From Paracholeplasma morum (GTDB lineage Bacteria > Bacillota_I > Bacilli_A > Acholeplasmatales > UBA5453), in contig NZ_JAFBBG010000001.1 in NCBI RefSeq assembly GCF_016907055.1, forward strand, positions 62,001 to 126,000: a stretch of DNA of 64,000 nucleotides, given 5' to 3'. The translations under genes and the position numbers were made by a program. Below the pieces are notes generated by a model that ran no database searches, had not been told where the DNA came from, and worked only from the letters and a program-made list of their open reading frames with translations. Shown here one piece after another: positions 1-8,418 of the stretch. Position 1 is the stretch's first letter. Each line of letters opens with the position of its first letter.

Positions 1-1
1 A

Positions 2-337
2 AATAACCATCTAACATTTAAAGAAATTCAAAATGCCTTGGCTAAAAAGGGATTTACAAATATTTCTACAATCTACAACAACCTTGATTTTTTAATTGAA
101 CAAAAAATAGTAGTTGAGTTATACATTAACGACACAAAGTATTATGACCTAGCTATTGATAATCCTATGCACAATGCAGACAGCCATGTTCACGTTGTTG
201 TAAAAGATACCAATAAGATTACTGAGATTAACAACACTGATATATTTGATTATATCAAGCAAATTCCCGAACTGAAAGATTTACATTTAGACTACATTCG
301 CATTACTATTGGTGCAAGAAAAAAGAAAACATACTAA
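2..337 (+). CDS. Fur-family transcriptional regulator, 5' truncated by window edge
   Basis: The reading frame is open from base 2, so the start lies outside the window; 111 residues remain. The visible part is the second half of a Fur-type winged helix (a region like HLTFKEIQNAL followed by STIYNNLDFL, the recognition helix) and the dimerisation domain. The metal-site histidines survive in SHVHVVV, but the usual CxxC structural zinc pair that follows (HLxCxxCGK in Fur/PerR/Zur) is replaced by VVVKDTNK. Fur relatives repress iron, zinc or peroxide genes, and a Fur/PerR-type box lies upstream of the siderophore operon at 11179. Whether this protein binds it is inference. Family is clear; metal specificity is not. 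Confidence 0.8.
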   Translation, partial: NNHLTFKEIQNALAKKGFTNISTIYNNLDFLIEQKIVVELYINDTKYYDLAIDNPMHNADSHVHVVVKDTNKITEINNTDIFDYIKQIPELKDLHLDYIRITIGARKKKTY

Positions 338-342
338 AAAAC

Positions 343-398
343 AAACCGCTATATGACTGCCCTTGACTGAATAAGGACGTTCTATAGCGGTTTTTTTT
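343..398. terminator. Bidirectional terminator between fur-like gene and DUF2804 gene
   Basis: Arms AAACCGCTATA and TATAGCGGTTT with a loop of about 28 bases, followed by eight T on the + strand and preceded by an A-rich stretch that gives a T-run on the - strand. It sits between the convergent stops at 337 and 397 and probably serves both genes. Confidence 0.8.
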
Positions 399-1416
399 AC
401 CAGTTATTAACAACTTTTTCAGCAAATCCAAATAAATTATTCACTTCTACTTTTGTCCCACTAGGTAATATAAAATATCCATTAAAATACCCAAATACCT
501 GGTGTTGAATCGACTTGATAACCAATACATTCGAGTTTGAGTTCCTATCCACTACAGGTGAGAAGTCCAAATATATATCTTCTGTTTTTGACTTAAGAAC
601 CCATGGCATCATAAATTTGTCTTTGCCTGAATCCTTCGGAATAACAAACTCGATATCTTGGAATTTATAGTTTATCGAATCATAGTAAAACATGTTTTCA
701 GATGCGTTTTTTGTATCGCCAAAGCCATAGCCTAAGTTAAAGCCAATTGGTTTGCCATTTTGTGTACCCGAAGCACTTGACCAATACCAAGTATTCTTAT
801 AGGTCCATACCCCTCTTCCCCAGTCCAATGTCCCATAAGCATTGTCTAATGGGTATATGGATGTTCCGATTCTAAATGAACCTTCTACTGTCATTAGGTT
901 AATCTTATGATTATAGTAGAAATGTTTTGGTTTATCGAATGGCGTAGCAATCACAATGGATGTGTTCGGGTTTTCTTTTAGTACGACATCTAGACTAAAC
1001 TTAGATCCTTGAAACTTGTTCACGTCGACTAATAACCTACGATGCCCGTTTTCATGTAAAAACTTAAATGAGAAGCCTTTTCTAGTAAAAACCAAATCCC
1101 CCATTTTAGAACTGTTTGGTAAGTTGAGTTTCTTAAATGGTATGCCCATTTTAGAAAATGTATGGTAGGTCTTTTTCTCAAAATCGAGTACGGTTACAGA
1201 AGCAAGCCACATATAACTGTTATCCGCAACCGTTAATGCAACCCCATGTTTGTTGTTGCCGATGTAGTAATAGTCCCATTCCTTAAGTCTTAGACCCTTG
1301 ACATTTACATCCTTTTTATCATAGGTACGGATTAGGTCTTCATTATAGCCTTTTTCAATCAGTTCACCATTTTCATCAAGTAACATGCCTTTGGTCAATC
1401 TAACCTCTTGTTCCAT
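397..1416 (-). CDS. DUF2804 family protein
   Basis: 339 residues, the usual length of DUF2804. Recognisable family features are a centre rich in Trp and Tyr (LDWGRGVWTYKNTWYW, about residues 200-215), YYNHKINLMTVEGSF before it, and a C-terminal beta-rich part ending in FGFAEKV. No signal peptide or membrane segment is visible, so it should be cytoplasmic. The fold is thought to be a lipocalin/heme-binding-like beta structure, but the function of the family is unknown. The ATG at 1416 has a plausible GAGGTGTTAC ribosome site. It is a single gene between a shared terminator and the terminator of the phospholipase gene. Confidence 0.8.
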   Translation of the reverse strand: MEQEVRLTKGMLLDENGELIEKGYNEDLIRTYDKKDVNVKGLRLKEWDYYYIGNNKHGVALTVADNSYMWLASVTVLDFEKKTYHTFSKMGIPFKKLNLPNSSKMGDLVFTRKGFSFKFLHENGHRRLLVDVNKFQGSKFSLDVVLKENPNTSIVIATPFDKPKHFYYNHKINLMTVEGSFRIGTSIYPLDNAYGTLDWGRGVWTYKNTWYWSSASGTQNGKPIGFNLGYGFGDTKNASENMFYYDSINYKFQDIEFVIPKDSGKDKFMMPWVLKSKTEDIYLDFSPVVDRNSNSNVLVIKSIQHQVFGYFNGYFILPSGTKVEVNNLFGFAEKVVNNW

Positions 1417-1454
1417 AGTAACACCTCTTAAGTCTAGTATATCATAGAAGAAAA

Positions 1455-1477
1455 AAGAAACACAGTTCGTGTTTCTT
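1455..1477 (-). terminator. Terminator of phospholipase-D-like gene
   Basis: AAGAAACAC and GTGTTTCTT form the stem with a 5-base loop; on the - strand a run of six T follows. It overlaps the stop codon of the gene at 1476 and ends the ltaS-rsmH-PLD transcript. Confidence 0.7.
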
Positions 1478-2555
1478 AACTAACTAATTTTTCCAACAAA
1501 GCCAGAATTTTACTATATTTTATATCAGAATAATGAGTTATTGTGGTGGATTTTGCCACCATTTTCTTATGTTCATCTAAAAAATCATCGACCACGGTTT
1601 GATCTTTAATCACTAAAGAACATTCCCCTAATTTATAAAATGCAGCGTTATTTAAGTTCGTAGATCCAACAATAAAAGTATCATCTACAACCATTGCTTT
1701 TGCATGAACCAACCCTTCATAAAGGTAAATGAATGCCCCTTTTCGATAGAGTTTTTTCAACAACATTAAGTTGAAGTGGGTTTGAAGATTGGAAACCTTG
1801 GAAGTCAATATTTCCACTTTAATGCCCTTTTTAAGTGCATTCAAAATTGCTTTAGTTGACGTCTTTGCTCCAAAATAGGCCATATGCATAACAATCTTTG
1901 ACTCTGCTTGATTAAACATTTTTGGGATTAGAATGCTCGCCTCAGGTTCATGTGCGTTTGTTACAACCTCAAGTACTCTAGTTGAATCAAAAGCTTTTCC
2001 GTTTAATCTTTCCTTAAAATACACAATAAAGGCTTCATCTTCGATTTGAACCATATAATCTTTATAGACTCTTCCCTGAATATCTTTACCATCTTCTTTA
2101 TCCTCAATGTTAACACCACCCATAAATAGGATTCTGTCATCAATAATATAGTATTTGGTATGGTCTTTCAAGACACTTTGATTAAGGGTTAAGTTCGGGT
2201 GATTAAGGACTTTATCTAATAATGGGTTGGGATTTTGATTGTACCCTTTTGGTTTTCTTTTATCAGAATACATCCAATCAATTCCTCTGATAAGTGGTGA
2301 AAGTTTTCTGTTTTTCTGTTTATGAAAAAGACTTTGTTTGTTTTCTTCCGATTTCTCGAATATCGAACCGTACTCATCTTTCTTAATGATGACTTTTACA
2401 CCACGATTTAAAGCCTGGTATACATGTTCTAAAACCACATTACCAATGTTATCATCTCTCCAAATAAACATTTGGATTTCGATTGTGTGAGTTGCTTCAT
2501 CGATAAGTTTGGAAGCTCTAATAAAGGCTTCGTGTCCGCTTTTAATTAGTTCCAT
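1476..2555 (-). CDS. Phospholipase D-like protein (cardiolipin-synthase family)
   Basis: 359 residues with two HKD phospholipase-D motifs, HTKYYIIDDR (about residues 132-141) and HAKAMVVDD (about residue 285), each followed by the usual GG/GSTN turn (GGVNIED and GSTNLNN). Two HKD half-sites form one active site in cardiolipin and phosphatidylserine synthases and in bacterial PLDs. There is no N-terminal transmembrane pair as in classical Cls, so it would be soluble or peripheral. Its ATG overlaps the rsmH stop by one base (TAATG), so it is translationally coupled. Sitting with an LtaS-like enzyme suggests a role in phospholipid or glycerophosphate turnover, but the substrate is inferred only. 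Confidence 0.85.
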   Translation of the reverse strand: MELIKSGHEAFIRASKLIDEATHTIEIQMFIWRDDNIGNVVLEHVYQALNRGVKVIIKKDEYGSIFEKSEENKQSLFHKQKNRKLSPLIRGIDWMYSDKRKPKGYNQNPNPLLDKVLNHPNLTLNQSVLKDHTKYYIIDDRILFMGGVNIEDKEDGKDIQGRVYKDYMVQIEDEAFIVYFKERLNGKAFDSTRVLEVVTNAHEPEASILIPKMFNQAESKIVMHMAYFGAKTSTKAILNALKKGIKVEILTSKVSNLQTHFNLMLLKKLYRKGAFIYLYEGLVHAKAMVVDDTFIVGSTNLNNAAFYKLGECSLVIKDQTVVDDFLDEHKKMVAKSTTITHYSDIKYSKILALLEKLVS

Positions 2556-3451
2556 TAGTTCTTAATAGCAGCTCTTAGTTTTGCTGATAAAGAGCGACTA
2601 TTCTCCTTAAGTTCCTCTTCACTAGGAAGGATTGGTTTACGATTATAAAGTCTAAGTGGCGCCAATTGATTTGATAAAATCGGTACGCCTTTTGGGACTT
2701 TGAGTTCGCTATACTCTTTAAAGAAGTGTTTAATCAGTCTATCTTCTAAACTATGGAAGGTTATGACAGATATTACGCCATCTTTGTTAAGCATATTAAT
2801 GATTTTGGGCAAGGTTCTTTCAAGAACGCCTAGTTCATCATTAACTGCGATTCTCAATGCTTGAAAGACCTGTTTAGCTGAATGAGACTTTTGAAGGTAC
2901 TTATATTGATCGGTAATCTTAACCAAATCAAAAGTGGTATTTAATGGTCTAAGTTCAATGATTTTCTTCGCAATCGGTCTGGCAAAATCTTCTTCTCCAT
3001 ATACTTTGAAAATATATGTAAGTTCATCTAAAGAATATGTATTTACGATGTCGTAAGCACTCTTTTTAGCATCTTGGTTCATTCTCATATCAAGACGAGC
3101 GTCTTGCATATAAGAGAATCCCCTTGAACCATCATCTATTTGAAATGAAGACATCCCTAAGTCCATAATAATGCCATCAATTTTGGTGATACCCAATTTA
3201 ATAAGTTCTTCTTCTATGAATTCAAAGTTACGGTTAATTGCGGTAAAATTGTTAAATCTTTCTAGTCTTTTCTTCGCTTGGTTGATGGCGAATATATCTT
3301 GATCAAACCCATACAAATGACCGCCATCAAGACGTGATAAAATGGCTTCTGAATGACCGCCACCCCCAAGGGTTGCGTCCACGTAGATGCCATCTTTTTT
3401 AATATTGAGTGATTCAATAGTTTCTTTTAGTAATACTGAGTAGTGTTTCAT
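2555..3451 (-). CDS. rsmH: 16S rRNA (cytosine(1402)-N(4))-methyltransferase RsmH
   Basis: 298 residues from the ATG at 3451. The MKHYSVLLKETIESL opening, the SAM loop DATLGGGGHSEAIL, IIMDLGMSS and VITFHSLEDRLIKHFF are diagnostic of RsmH (MraW), which methylates N4 of C1402 in the ribosomal P site. An ATG four codons earlier (3463) would overlap the ltaS-like gene; the inner one lies just past its stop and matches the usual N-terminus. In walled bacteria rsmH heads the mra/fts cluster. Here it stands between an LtaS-like gene and a phospholipase, with no mraZ, ftsL or pbp neighbour, as in wall-less or rearranged Mollicutes-like genomes. Confidence 0.96.
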   Translation of the reverse strand: MKHYSVLLKETIESLNIKKDGIYVDATLGGGGHSEAILSRLDGGHLYGFDQDIFAINQAKKRLERFNNFTAINRNFEFIEEELIKLGITKIDGIIMDLGMSSFQIDDGSRGFSYMQDARLDMRMNQDAKKSAYDIVNTYSLDELTYIFKVYGEEDFARPIAKKIIELRPLNTTFDLVKITDQYKYLQKSHSAKQVFQALRIAVNDELGVLERTLPKIINMLNKDGVISVITFHSLEDRLIKHFFKEYSELKVPKGVPILSNQLAPLRLYNRKPILPSEEELKENSRSLSAKLRAAIKN

Positions 3452-3452
3452 A

Positions 3453-5429
3453 TTATTTCTCATCGAAATATCGATATTTCAATATCGCATCGTTCATTCT
3501 CTTATAATCATAAAATGCGTTTGATATTTCTTCAATTCGGTCTGTATAAAGCTCATTATCAATCCATCTCGATGGAAGAATTAAGTGATAATCATCTGTA
3601 AACAAGTCTAGTGTCATTGGGTTATAGGCAAATGTTTTATCGCTTGATAAGATGTCTACGCCAAAATGATAATTTTCGTTTAAGTTAAACAGATTAGCAA
3701 GCGTTCTTTTGGTGTCTGTTTGTCCTCTTACCAATGAGGTATCCACATCTATAGATTTCAAATCCATTCCTGGTGCATAAATCATAAATGGTACATTGTG
3801 CGATAACTTTTGATAGTCTATATGAGTAAGATCAGGATAAATTTGATTTAAATCATACATGGTTAATCCTGCGGTATGATCACCATACAATACAAACACA
3901 GTTTCTTCAAGAAGGTTCAATGATTGAAGTGTTTCAAACAAAGCCTTTAGCGTGTCATCGGTTCGTTTTGCATAATCCAAGTAGTTCGCTAAATCGCCCT
4001 TTAATACTGCTTCCCAAGGGTTTATACCTGTAATACCTTCAAAATCAAAATAAGGTGTATGTAGAATGGTTGTTAAGGCAAATATAAATTGCAGTTCATC
4101 TTTTTGAAGCGTGTCAATTAAGTATTCAAATATAACAGTATCATCAACCCAACCATTAATGGTTTCGGTTTCAGGATTGTAATACCCTTTATCTAGAAGC
4201 ACTTCCATACCTGCAAAGTTATTTTCGTTAAATCCGAACGTAGCATAATTCTCCCTACGCTTATAGAAGGTTTCAGTAGAACCGTTCATTGCATAGGTTT
4301 CATAGCCTTTTTCCGAAAACAATCTTGGGAGTGTCTCAAAATTATTGGCGATGTAATCAAAATAGGTCACAATTTGACCAGTAGCACTCATACCAGTAAG
4401 TGTCGCAAATTCAGCGTCACTTGTCTTACCGACTCCAATTTGAGAGTAAAAGTTATCGTAGTAAAGGGTGCTATTGTCACGTATTAAACTATTTAAAAAT
4501 GGTGTGATTTCATAAGTCTCCTCTTCAATACCCACTTCGAGATTTAAAACAAAATCATTCAATGATTCAAGTTGTAATAAAACGAGGTTCTTCCCTTCAA
4601 ATAAACCCTTAAAATCTGGATTATTGCAGGTAGTTTCATCTAAAAAATTGAGTGGGCACTCTGACTTAACGTTTGTAATAAAGTCTTCGATTTCTATCGC
4701 GAGATCAGATTCTTCGTCAATGACAGGTTCGCCTGATCCTAGTGTGTAGCTTAGTAAGTCGTTAATGTAGTAGTTGTAAAGGCCCATGGTTTGAACCCCT
4801 TTTAAGGCTACTCTATTTTCTTCATAAAATGAAGATTTGATGATGTTTTGATAGGACAGTTGAGAAACACCAACCATCATCAAACTTAATAGAAAAACAT
4901 TCATCATCTTTATATTCATTTTCAAGTTCTTGTTTAGGTACTTAGATTCCTTAAATGGTCTTTTGGTCCATACAAACACAATGATATACAAGAAAAAGAA
5001 CGCTGGAATAATCGCAATGTACTGTTTCATTCTAAATAGATTTCGCCATAAATGAATAGTCAATTGTTGACCCAATACTGGTGCACTATTCGAGAAGGTT
5101 CTCGCATTAAAGAATGAGAAGGCAGTTCCGTAATAGAATGAATATATTTTTAAAGAGAATACGACTACAGATAATGCGATTCCCATAATTGAAACGGTTG
5201 TAACAAAAGTAGCTTTACGTTTACTAAACAAATAGGCAATGACAATCAGGAGAATCAGCACGCCTAAATCACCTAAGGAAGCATTGAGCGAAACCAAAAA
5301 ATCTTCATTATAAAGATTCATTCCTGGATTGAACATTTGTGCTGTTACCATGAGTCTATTCAACATCAACAACACAATAAATGAAATTATAGTTAATATG
5401 ATAATTGCATTACCACTTAATCGCTTCAT
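3453..5429 (-). CDS. LTA-synthase-like sulfatase-fold membrane enzyme
   Basis: 658 residues. The first ~200 residues hold about five transmembrane helices. The extracellular alkaline-phosphatase/sulfatase domain follows: NLVLLQLESLN (metal-binding Glu), the catalytic Thr in GVGKTSDAEFATLTG (about residue 335), ETYAMNGSTETFYKR and FVLYGDHTAG. These match LtaS, which moves glycerol-phosphate from phosphatidylglycerol to a growing polymer outside the membrane. It could also be a phosphoethanolamine or other phosphoglycerol transferase; LtaS-type is best supported by GKTSDAEF. First gene of the run with rsmH and the PLD-like gene. An 18-base perfect palindrome lies upstream at 5469. Confidence 0.85.
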   Translation of the reverse strand: MKRLSGNAIIILTIISFIVLLMLNRLMVTAQMFNPGMNLYNEDFLVSLNASLGDLGVLILLIVIAYLFSKRKATFVTTVSIMGIALSVVVFSLKIYSFYYGTAFSFFNARTFSNSAPVLGQQLTIHLWRNLFRMKQYIAIIPAFFFLYIIVFVWTKRPFKESKYLNKNLKMNIKMMNVFLLSLMMVGVSQLSYQNIIKSSFYEENRVALKGVQTMGLYNYYINDLLSYTLGSGEPVIDEESDLAIEIEDFITNVKSECPLNFLDETTCNNPDFKGLFEGKNLVLLQLESLNDFVLNLEVGIEEETYEITPFLNSLIRDNSTLYYDNFYSQIGVGKTSDAEFATLTGMSATGQIVTYFDYIANNFETLPRLFSEKGYETYAMNGSTETFYKRRENYATFGFNENNFAGMEVLLDKGYYNPETETINGWVDDTVIFEYLIDTLQKDELQFIFALTTILHTPYFDFEGITGINPWEAVLKGDLANYLDYAKRTDDTLKALFETLQSLNLLEETVFVLYGDHTAGLTMYDLNQIYPDLTHIDYQKLSHNVPFMIYAPGMDLKSIDVDTSLVRGQTDTKRTLANLFNLNENYHFGVDILSSDKTFAYNPMTLDLFTDDYHLILPSRWIDNELYTDRIEEISNAFYDYKRMNDAILKYRYFDEK

Positions 5430-5468
5430 AAAAATACCTCAAATCTCATATTTATACAAGTATATCAT

Positions 5469-5486
5469 AATCCTTTATAAAGGATT
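5469..5486. promoter_or_regulatory. Perfect 18-base palindrome upstream of ltaS-like gene
   Basis: AATCCTTTATAAAGGATT reads the same on both strands and lies about 40 bases before the start codon at 5429, in the expected promoter region. It has no T-run, so it is not an intrinsic terminator. It may be the operator of an unidentified dimeric regulator. Confidence 0.35.
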
Positions 5487-5535
5487 TGTAAAGAAAAAGG
5501 AAAAAATAGGAAAAAAGTTATACATAAGTATAAAG

Positions 5536-5562
5536 AAAAAGATGCCTCTTGGCATCCTTCTT
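5536..5562 (-). terminator. Terminator of rpmF
   Basis: GATGCC-AAGA-GGCATC stem-loop followed on the - strand by five T, just downstream of the rpmF stop. Confidence 0.75.
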
Positions 5563-5568
5563 TAAAGC

Positions 5569-5754
5569 TTATTCAGCTTCTTTGACGTTAACTACTTTTT
5601 TACCTTTGTATTCACCAGTAATTGGAGAAACTCTGTGAGGTAATACTAAGTCACCCGTTTGTGGGTCTACCACTAAAGTAGGTTTGCTTAGTTTGTAGTG
5701 TGTACGACGTTTTCTTTTTGCAGTCTTAGACGTGCGGCGAAAGGGAACTGCCAT
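5569..5754 (-). CDS. rpmF: 50S ribosomal protein L32
   Basis: 61 residues starting [19 protein letters not shown], the classic bL32 N-terminus, with the [18 protein letters not shown] segment. The ATG at 5754 is chosen over the in-frame GTG two codons earlier because a strong GGAGGTG ribosome site sits at the right distance from the ATG. The zinc-binding cysteines of C+ L32 forms are absent, so this is a zinc-independent (C-) form. The gene follows the DUF177 gene directly, the conserved yceD-rpmF order. Confidence 0.97.
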   Translation of the reverse strand: MAVPFRRTSKTAKRKRRTHYKLSKPTLVVDPQTGDLVLPHRVSPITGEYKGKKVVNVKEAE

Positions 5755-5765
5755 TTTCACACCTC

Positions 5766-6215
5766 CTATTTATTGTTAAAATGGTCTTTAAGTTGAGCAA
5801 ATACTTCATTCACTTTAGGTTCTTCTTCGAACTCGGTTAGATCAGCATCATCCGCATAAACCTTGAGTGGAATTTCGCATATCAATGCGCCCCAAACAAT
5901 TTCTGCTAAATCAACTTTATCATTAACGATTCGATATTCAGATTCTAATTCGTCTGAAACATCCTCTTCTATAGTGAAACTTAAATCGTATGGTACTGGT
6001 TTAAGTGTCAATGCGCATGGTAATATCACTTTTGTACTTACTTCAAATTTAAATAGAATATTTCTTTGCGTTAAAAATGACACAGTGCCTGTTACTTGAA
6101 CAGGATTGATGTCATAAAGTATGGTTTGATCGACTAAACGGTCTTTAAAATCCAATTTAACGTCTATACCATTCAAAGAACATTCATTTTTGAGCTTATC
6201 AAGTGTGTAAATCAT
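5766..6215 (-). CDS. DUF177 (YceD-like) protein, 23S rRNA accumulation factor family
   Basis: 149 residues. The family signature is the central [22 protein letters not shown] (cysteine followed by an acidic strand), a D-rich [18 protein letters not shown] helix and a C-terminal tail ending in [12 protein letters not shown]177/YceD proteins affect 23S rRNA processing or accumulation in E. coli and plants, and the gene is almost always linked to rpmF, as here. Starts at the ATG 6215 with GGTGAT upstream. The CxxC seen in some YceD proteins is not complete here. Confidence 0.85.
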   Translation of the reverse strand: MIYTLDKLKNECSLNGIDVKLDFKDRLVDQTILYDINPVQVTGTVSFLTQRNILFKFEVSTKVILPCALTLKPVPYDLSFTIEEDVSDELESEYRIVNDKVDLAEIVWGALICEIPLKVYADDADLTEFEEEPKVNEVFAQLKDHFNNK

Positions 6216-6294
6216 ATTATCACCAGCTGTTTAATTATACATGGTTTTATTTTGAAAGTCAATCAAAAACAATAACTGTCCTTTCAAGAATAAA

Positions 6295-6312
6295 GACCTC
6301 TAAATAGAGGCC
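6295..6312 (-). terminator. Terminator of the 217-residue hypothetical gene
   Basis: GGCCTCT-ATTT-AGAGGTC stem-loop followed on the - strand by TTTATT, ten bases past the gene end. The T-tract is short, so strength is uncertain. Confidence 0.55.
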
Positions 6313-6321
6313 AAAAGTAAA

Positions 6322-6975
6322 CTATAATCCGCGTTTCATTCTTAGAAACTCTAAGATGTCTGAAAGAACTTTTTGTGTATCTTTTTGAATGCTGACACCC
6401 TTTTTAAGTTCTGTTTCTTTTTTAATGATGTCTTTTAGTCTCACAACAATCGTTTGGTTGTTAACTAAATTCAGTTTTAGATCAATCAAATGATGGAATG
6501 ACTTTTTAGTCATAAATCTAGTTGACTGAGTTTCAACAGATACGATTGTCTGATAAGGTACTTCTACTGCATGATCATCCGAAAACAAGTTTTCTTCATG
6601 GTTAACAAGCGTTTGATAATAGAAGAGTTGTTGTTCTCCAAACAACAGAACCGTTAATCTTGAATGGTTATAGCGGATTTTATCCTGTTTTTTCCCGAGT
6701 TTGAATCTAAGCTTAAGTCCCTTATAAAAAGCTTCTGGCATGGAAATCACAAGCGGGCTAAACTCATTTGTGTGTTCTGCTTGTAGCCCAAGCGTTTCCA
6801 ATGCTCTTTGAACAGCATTTTCATAGTCTTTTTCTACAAATGAATCAAACTTAGATGCACCCTCCATGCGTTTATTAAAGTACTTCTTCATGAAACGATG
6901 TCTTTCGGCAATTTCATGTCTTTCCTTCTCAATTAGGAGTTTTTGAGCTTTCTTTTCTTTTCTGGTAAGACCCAT
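6322..6975 (-). CDS. Hypothetical basic protein
   Basis: 217 residues from the ATG at 6975, which has GGGGAG eight bases upstream; a longer frame to 7035 lacks a ribosome site. The first 45 residues are highly charged and helical (KKAQKLLIEKERHEIAERH), then a 150-residue alpha/beta part that alternates hydrophobic strands with basic loops (LTVLLFGEQQLFYYQT, HHLIDLKLNLVNNQTIVVRL). The strand pattern resembles a PH-like fold, but that is a guess. No membrane segment, no known motif. Stands between yceD and secG with its own terminator. Function not recognised. Confidence 0.6.
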   Translation of the reverse strand: MGLTRKEKKAQKLLIEKERHEIAERHRFMKKYFNKRMEGASKFDSFVEKDYENAVQRALETLGLQAEHTNEFSPLVISMPEAFYKGLKLRFKLGKKQDKIRYNHSRLTVLLFGEQQLFYYQTLVNHEENLFSDDHAVEVPYQTIVSVETQSTRFMTKKSFHHLIDLKLNLVNNQTIVVRLKDIIKKETELKKGVSIQKDTQKVLSDILEFLRMKRGL

Positions 6976-7081
6976 AACCGTCTCCCCTTCCACTAAATCT
7001 ACTCTTATTGTATCAATAGATGACCCGGTAGTCAATTAATCACATTGTGAAAATGGCTCTGTTTTCGATAATTTACAGAAA

Positions 7082-7109
7082 AAAAGCCACTTTCAAATGG
7101 AGTGGCTTT
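7082..7109 (-). terminator. Terminator of secG
   Basis: AAAGCCACT and AGTGGCTTT form a nine-pair stem with a 10-base loop; seven T follow on the - strand, 20 bases beyond the secG stop. Confidence 0.85.
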
Positions 7110-7128
7110 AAATGATTGATAGCTTGGG

Positions 7129-7353
7129 TTAGTGTGTTAAAATCGAAACAACAATCATTGCTACAAAAAGAATAGATGTAATAGCAGTGAAGCGCATTAA
7201 GAATAATTCAACGCCTCTTGCTTTAGAGTTCTTAAAGAGTTCTGATTTTTCACCACTGAAGGCTGATGCAACGTTGTCTTGAGATGATTGTAGCGCTACT
7301 GAAACAATTAAAAATAGCCCTAGCACTAAAACAATATAATCCGCAAAATTCAT
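7129..7353 (-). CDS. secG: Preprotein translocase subunit SecG
   Basis: 74 residues with two membrane helices (about 4-22 and 50-70) separated by a polar loop that holds the family pattern LQSSQDNVASAFSGEKSELF. SecG is the small third subunit of the SecYEG channel. The ATG at 7353 has a consensus AGGAGG ribosome site; an in-frame upstream start at 7407 would add an unlikely extension. The gene is monocistronic with its own terminator. Confidence 0.93.
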   Translation of the reverse strand: MNFADYIVLVLGLFLIVSVALQSSQDNVASAFSGEKSELFKNSKARGVELFLMRFTAITSILFVAMIVVSILTH

Positions 7354-7416
7354 GTGAAAACCTCCTAAAATACACTTTATTGTAACAATAAATACTGCTT
7401 TTGTCAACGAGATAAA

Positions 7417-8418
7417 CTAACTAAATAACTTATCTGCGTCGTTGATCATTGTAAGGGTAGATTGGTACCCTCCTGATACGATATACCAGCTCACTGAATC
7501 TAAATTAATTATTCTAGAATTCTTGTAGGCATTCGTAGACTTGACGAGATCATTATCCAAAACACCAATGGATGCTTCTCCACCAGTTGCTTGTGATCTA
7601 TCTACAACGAAAATCACATCTGGATTTAATGTTTGAACATATTCAAATGATACATTGTCGCCATGAGCGTTGGCATCAGCATTACCAAAGTTTGGATCTG
7701 CTGCTTGGAAGCTAAGTTCATTATGGATAAATCCGAATCTAGAGCCAATTCCATAGCCAGAAATGTCATCTCCGTTGGTCATTAGGATTAAAGACTTAAA
7801 TCCACTTTCAATAGCTTTTGCCTTAACTTCACTTGTTTTGGTATCTAGCGTTTCTGCCATTTCATCGAACTTATCGTGTCCACCAAAAATCAGTTTGAAG
7901 TTTGCAAGTGTTGCCTTAACAGATTTTAGGTAATCAGTGTTATCTACTGCCACATTAAGGACTGCAACATTGCCAAGTTCTTTTTTCAAGCTGTTATAGC
8001 TCCAACTGCTTCTACTAGAGATAATTACTAAATCTGGGCTGAATAAATCCAGGTCATCAAAACTTGGTTCAAACAGTGTGCCTGCGTTTGTTACAGAATC
8101 TGTGTTGTATTTTGATAAGTATGCTGGGACATTGGATTTTACGATTGCAATTTTTTCAATTCCAAGGGCTTCAAGTCCAATAAAATCTAGAATGTCTAAT
8201 GCACCAAAATCAAAAATTGCAACCTTTTTAGGATTGGTTGGAATCACTTCAGTGATGGTTTCTGTGGTTGCATTCGGGTCATTTCTAACCTCAGCTTTTG
8301 TGATTACTTGAGTAATCGATACAGTTTCTGGATAAGCTTCATCATCACCAACAATGGTGCATGCTGTTAATATAGATACACTAAATACTAGTGCAATTGC
8401 TAAAAATAGTTTTTTCAT
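7417..8418 (-). CDS. Siderophore ABC transporter substrate-binding lipoprotein (YclQ-like)
   Basis: 333 residues. The N-terminus MKKLFLAIALVFSVSILTAC is a lipoprotein signal with lipobox LTAC, so the protein is anchored outside the membrane. The rest is a periplasmic-binding-protein type III (FatB/CeuE/YclQ) fold: KKVAIFDFGALDIL, the helical backbone, then LNPDVIFVVDRSQA and a C-terminal SVSWYIVSGG. YclQ binds catecholate siderophores such as petrobactin; the ligand here is inferred. Start at 8418 overlaps the ATPase stop (ATGA); the upstream in-frame Met at 8454 would place the signal peptide internally. Last gene of the operon. Confidence 0.9.
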   Translation of the reverse strand: MKKLFLAIALVFSVSILTACTIVGDDEAYPETVSITQVITKAEVRNDPNATTETITEVIPTNPKKVAIFDFGALDILDFIGLEALGIEKIAIVKSNVPAYLSKYNTDSVTNAGTLFEPSFDDLDLFSPDLVIISSRSSWSYNSLKKELGNVAVLNVAVDNTDYLKSVKATLANFKLIFGGHDKFDEMAETLDTKTSEVKAKAIESGFKSLILMTNGDDISGYGIGSRFGFIHNELSFQAADPNFGNADANAHGDNVSFEYVQTLNPDVIFVVDRSQATGGEASIGVLDNDLVKSTNAYKNSRIINLDSVSWYIVSGGYQSTLTMINDADKLFS

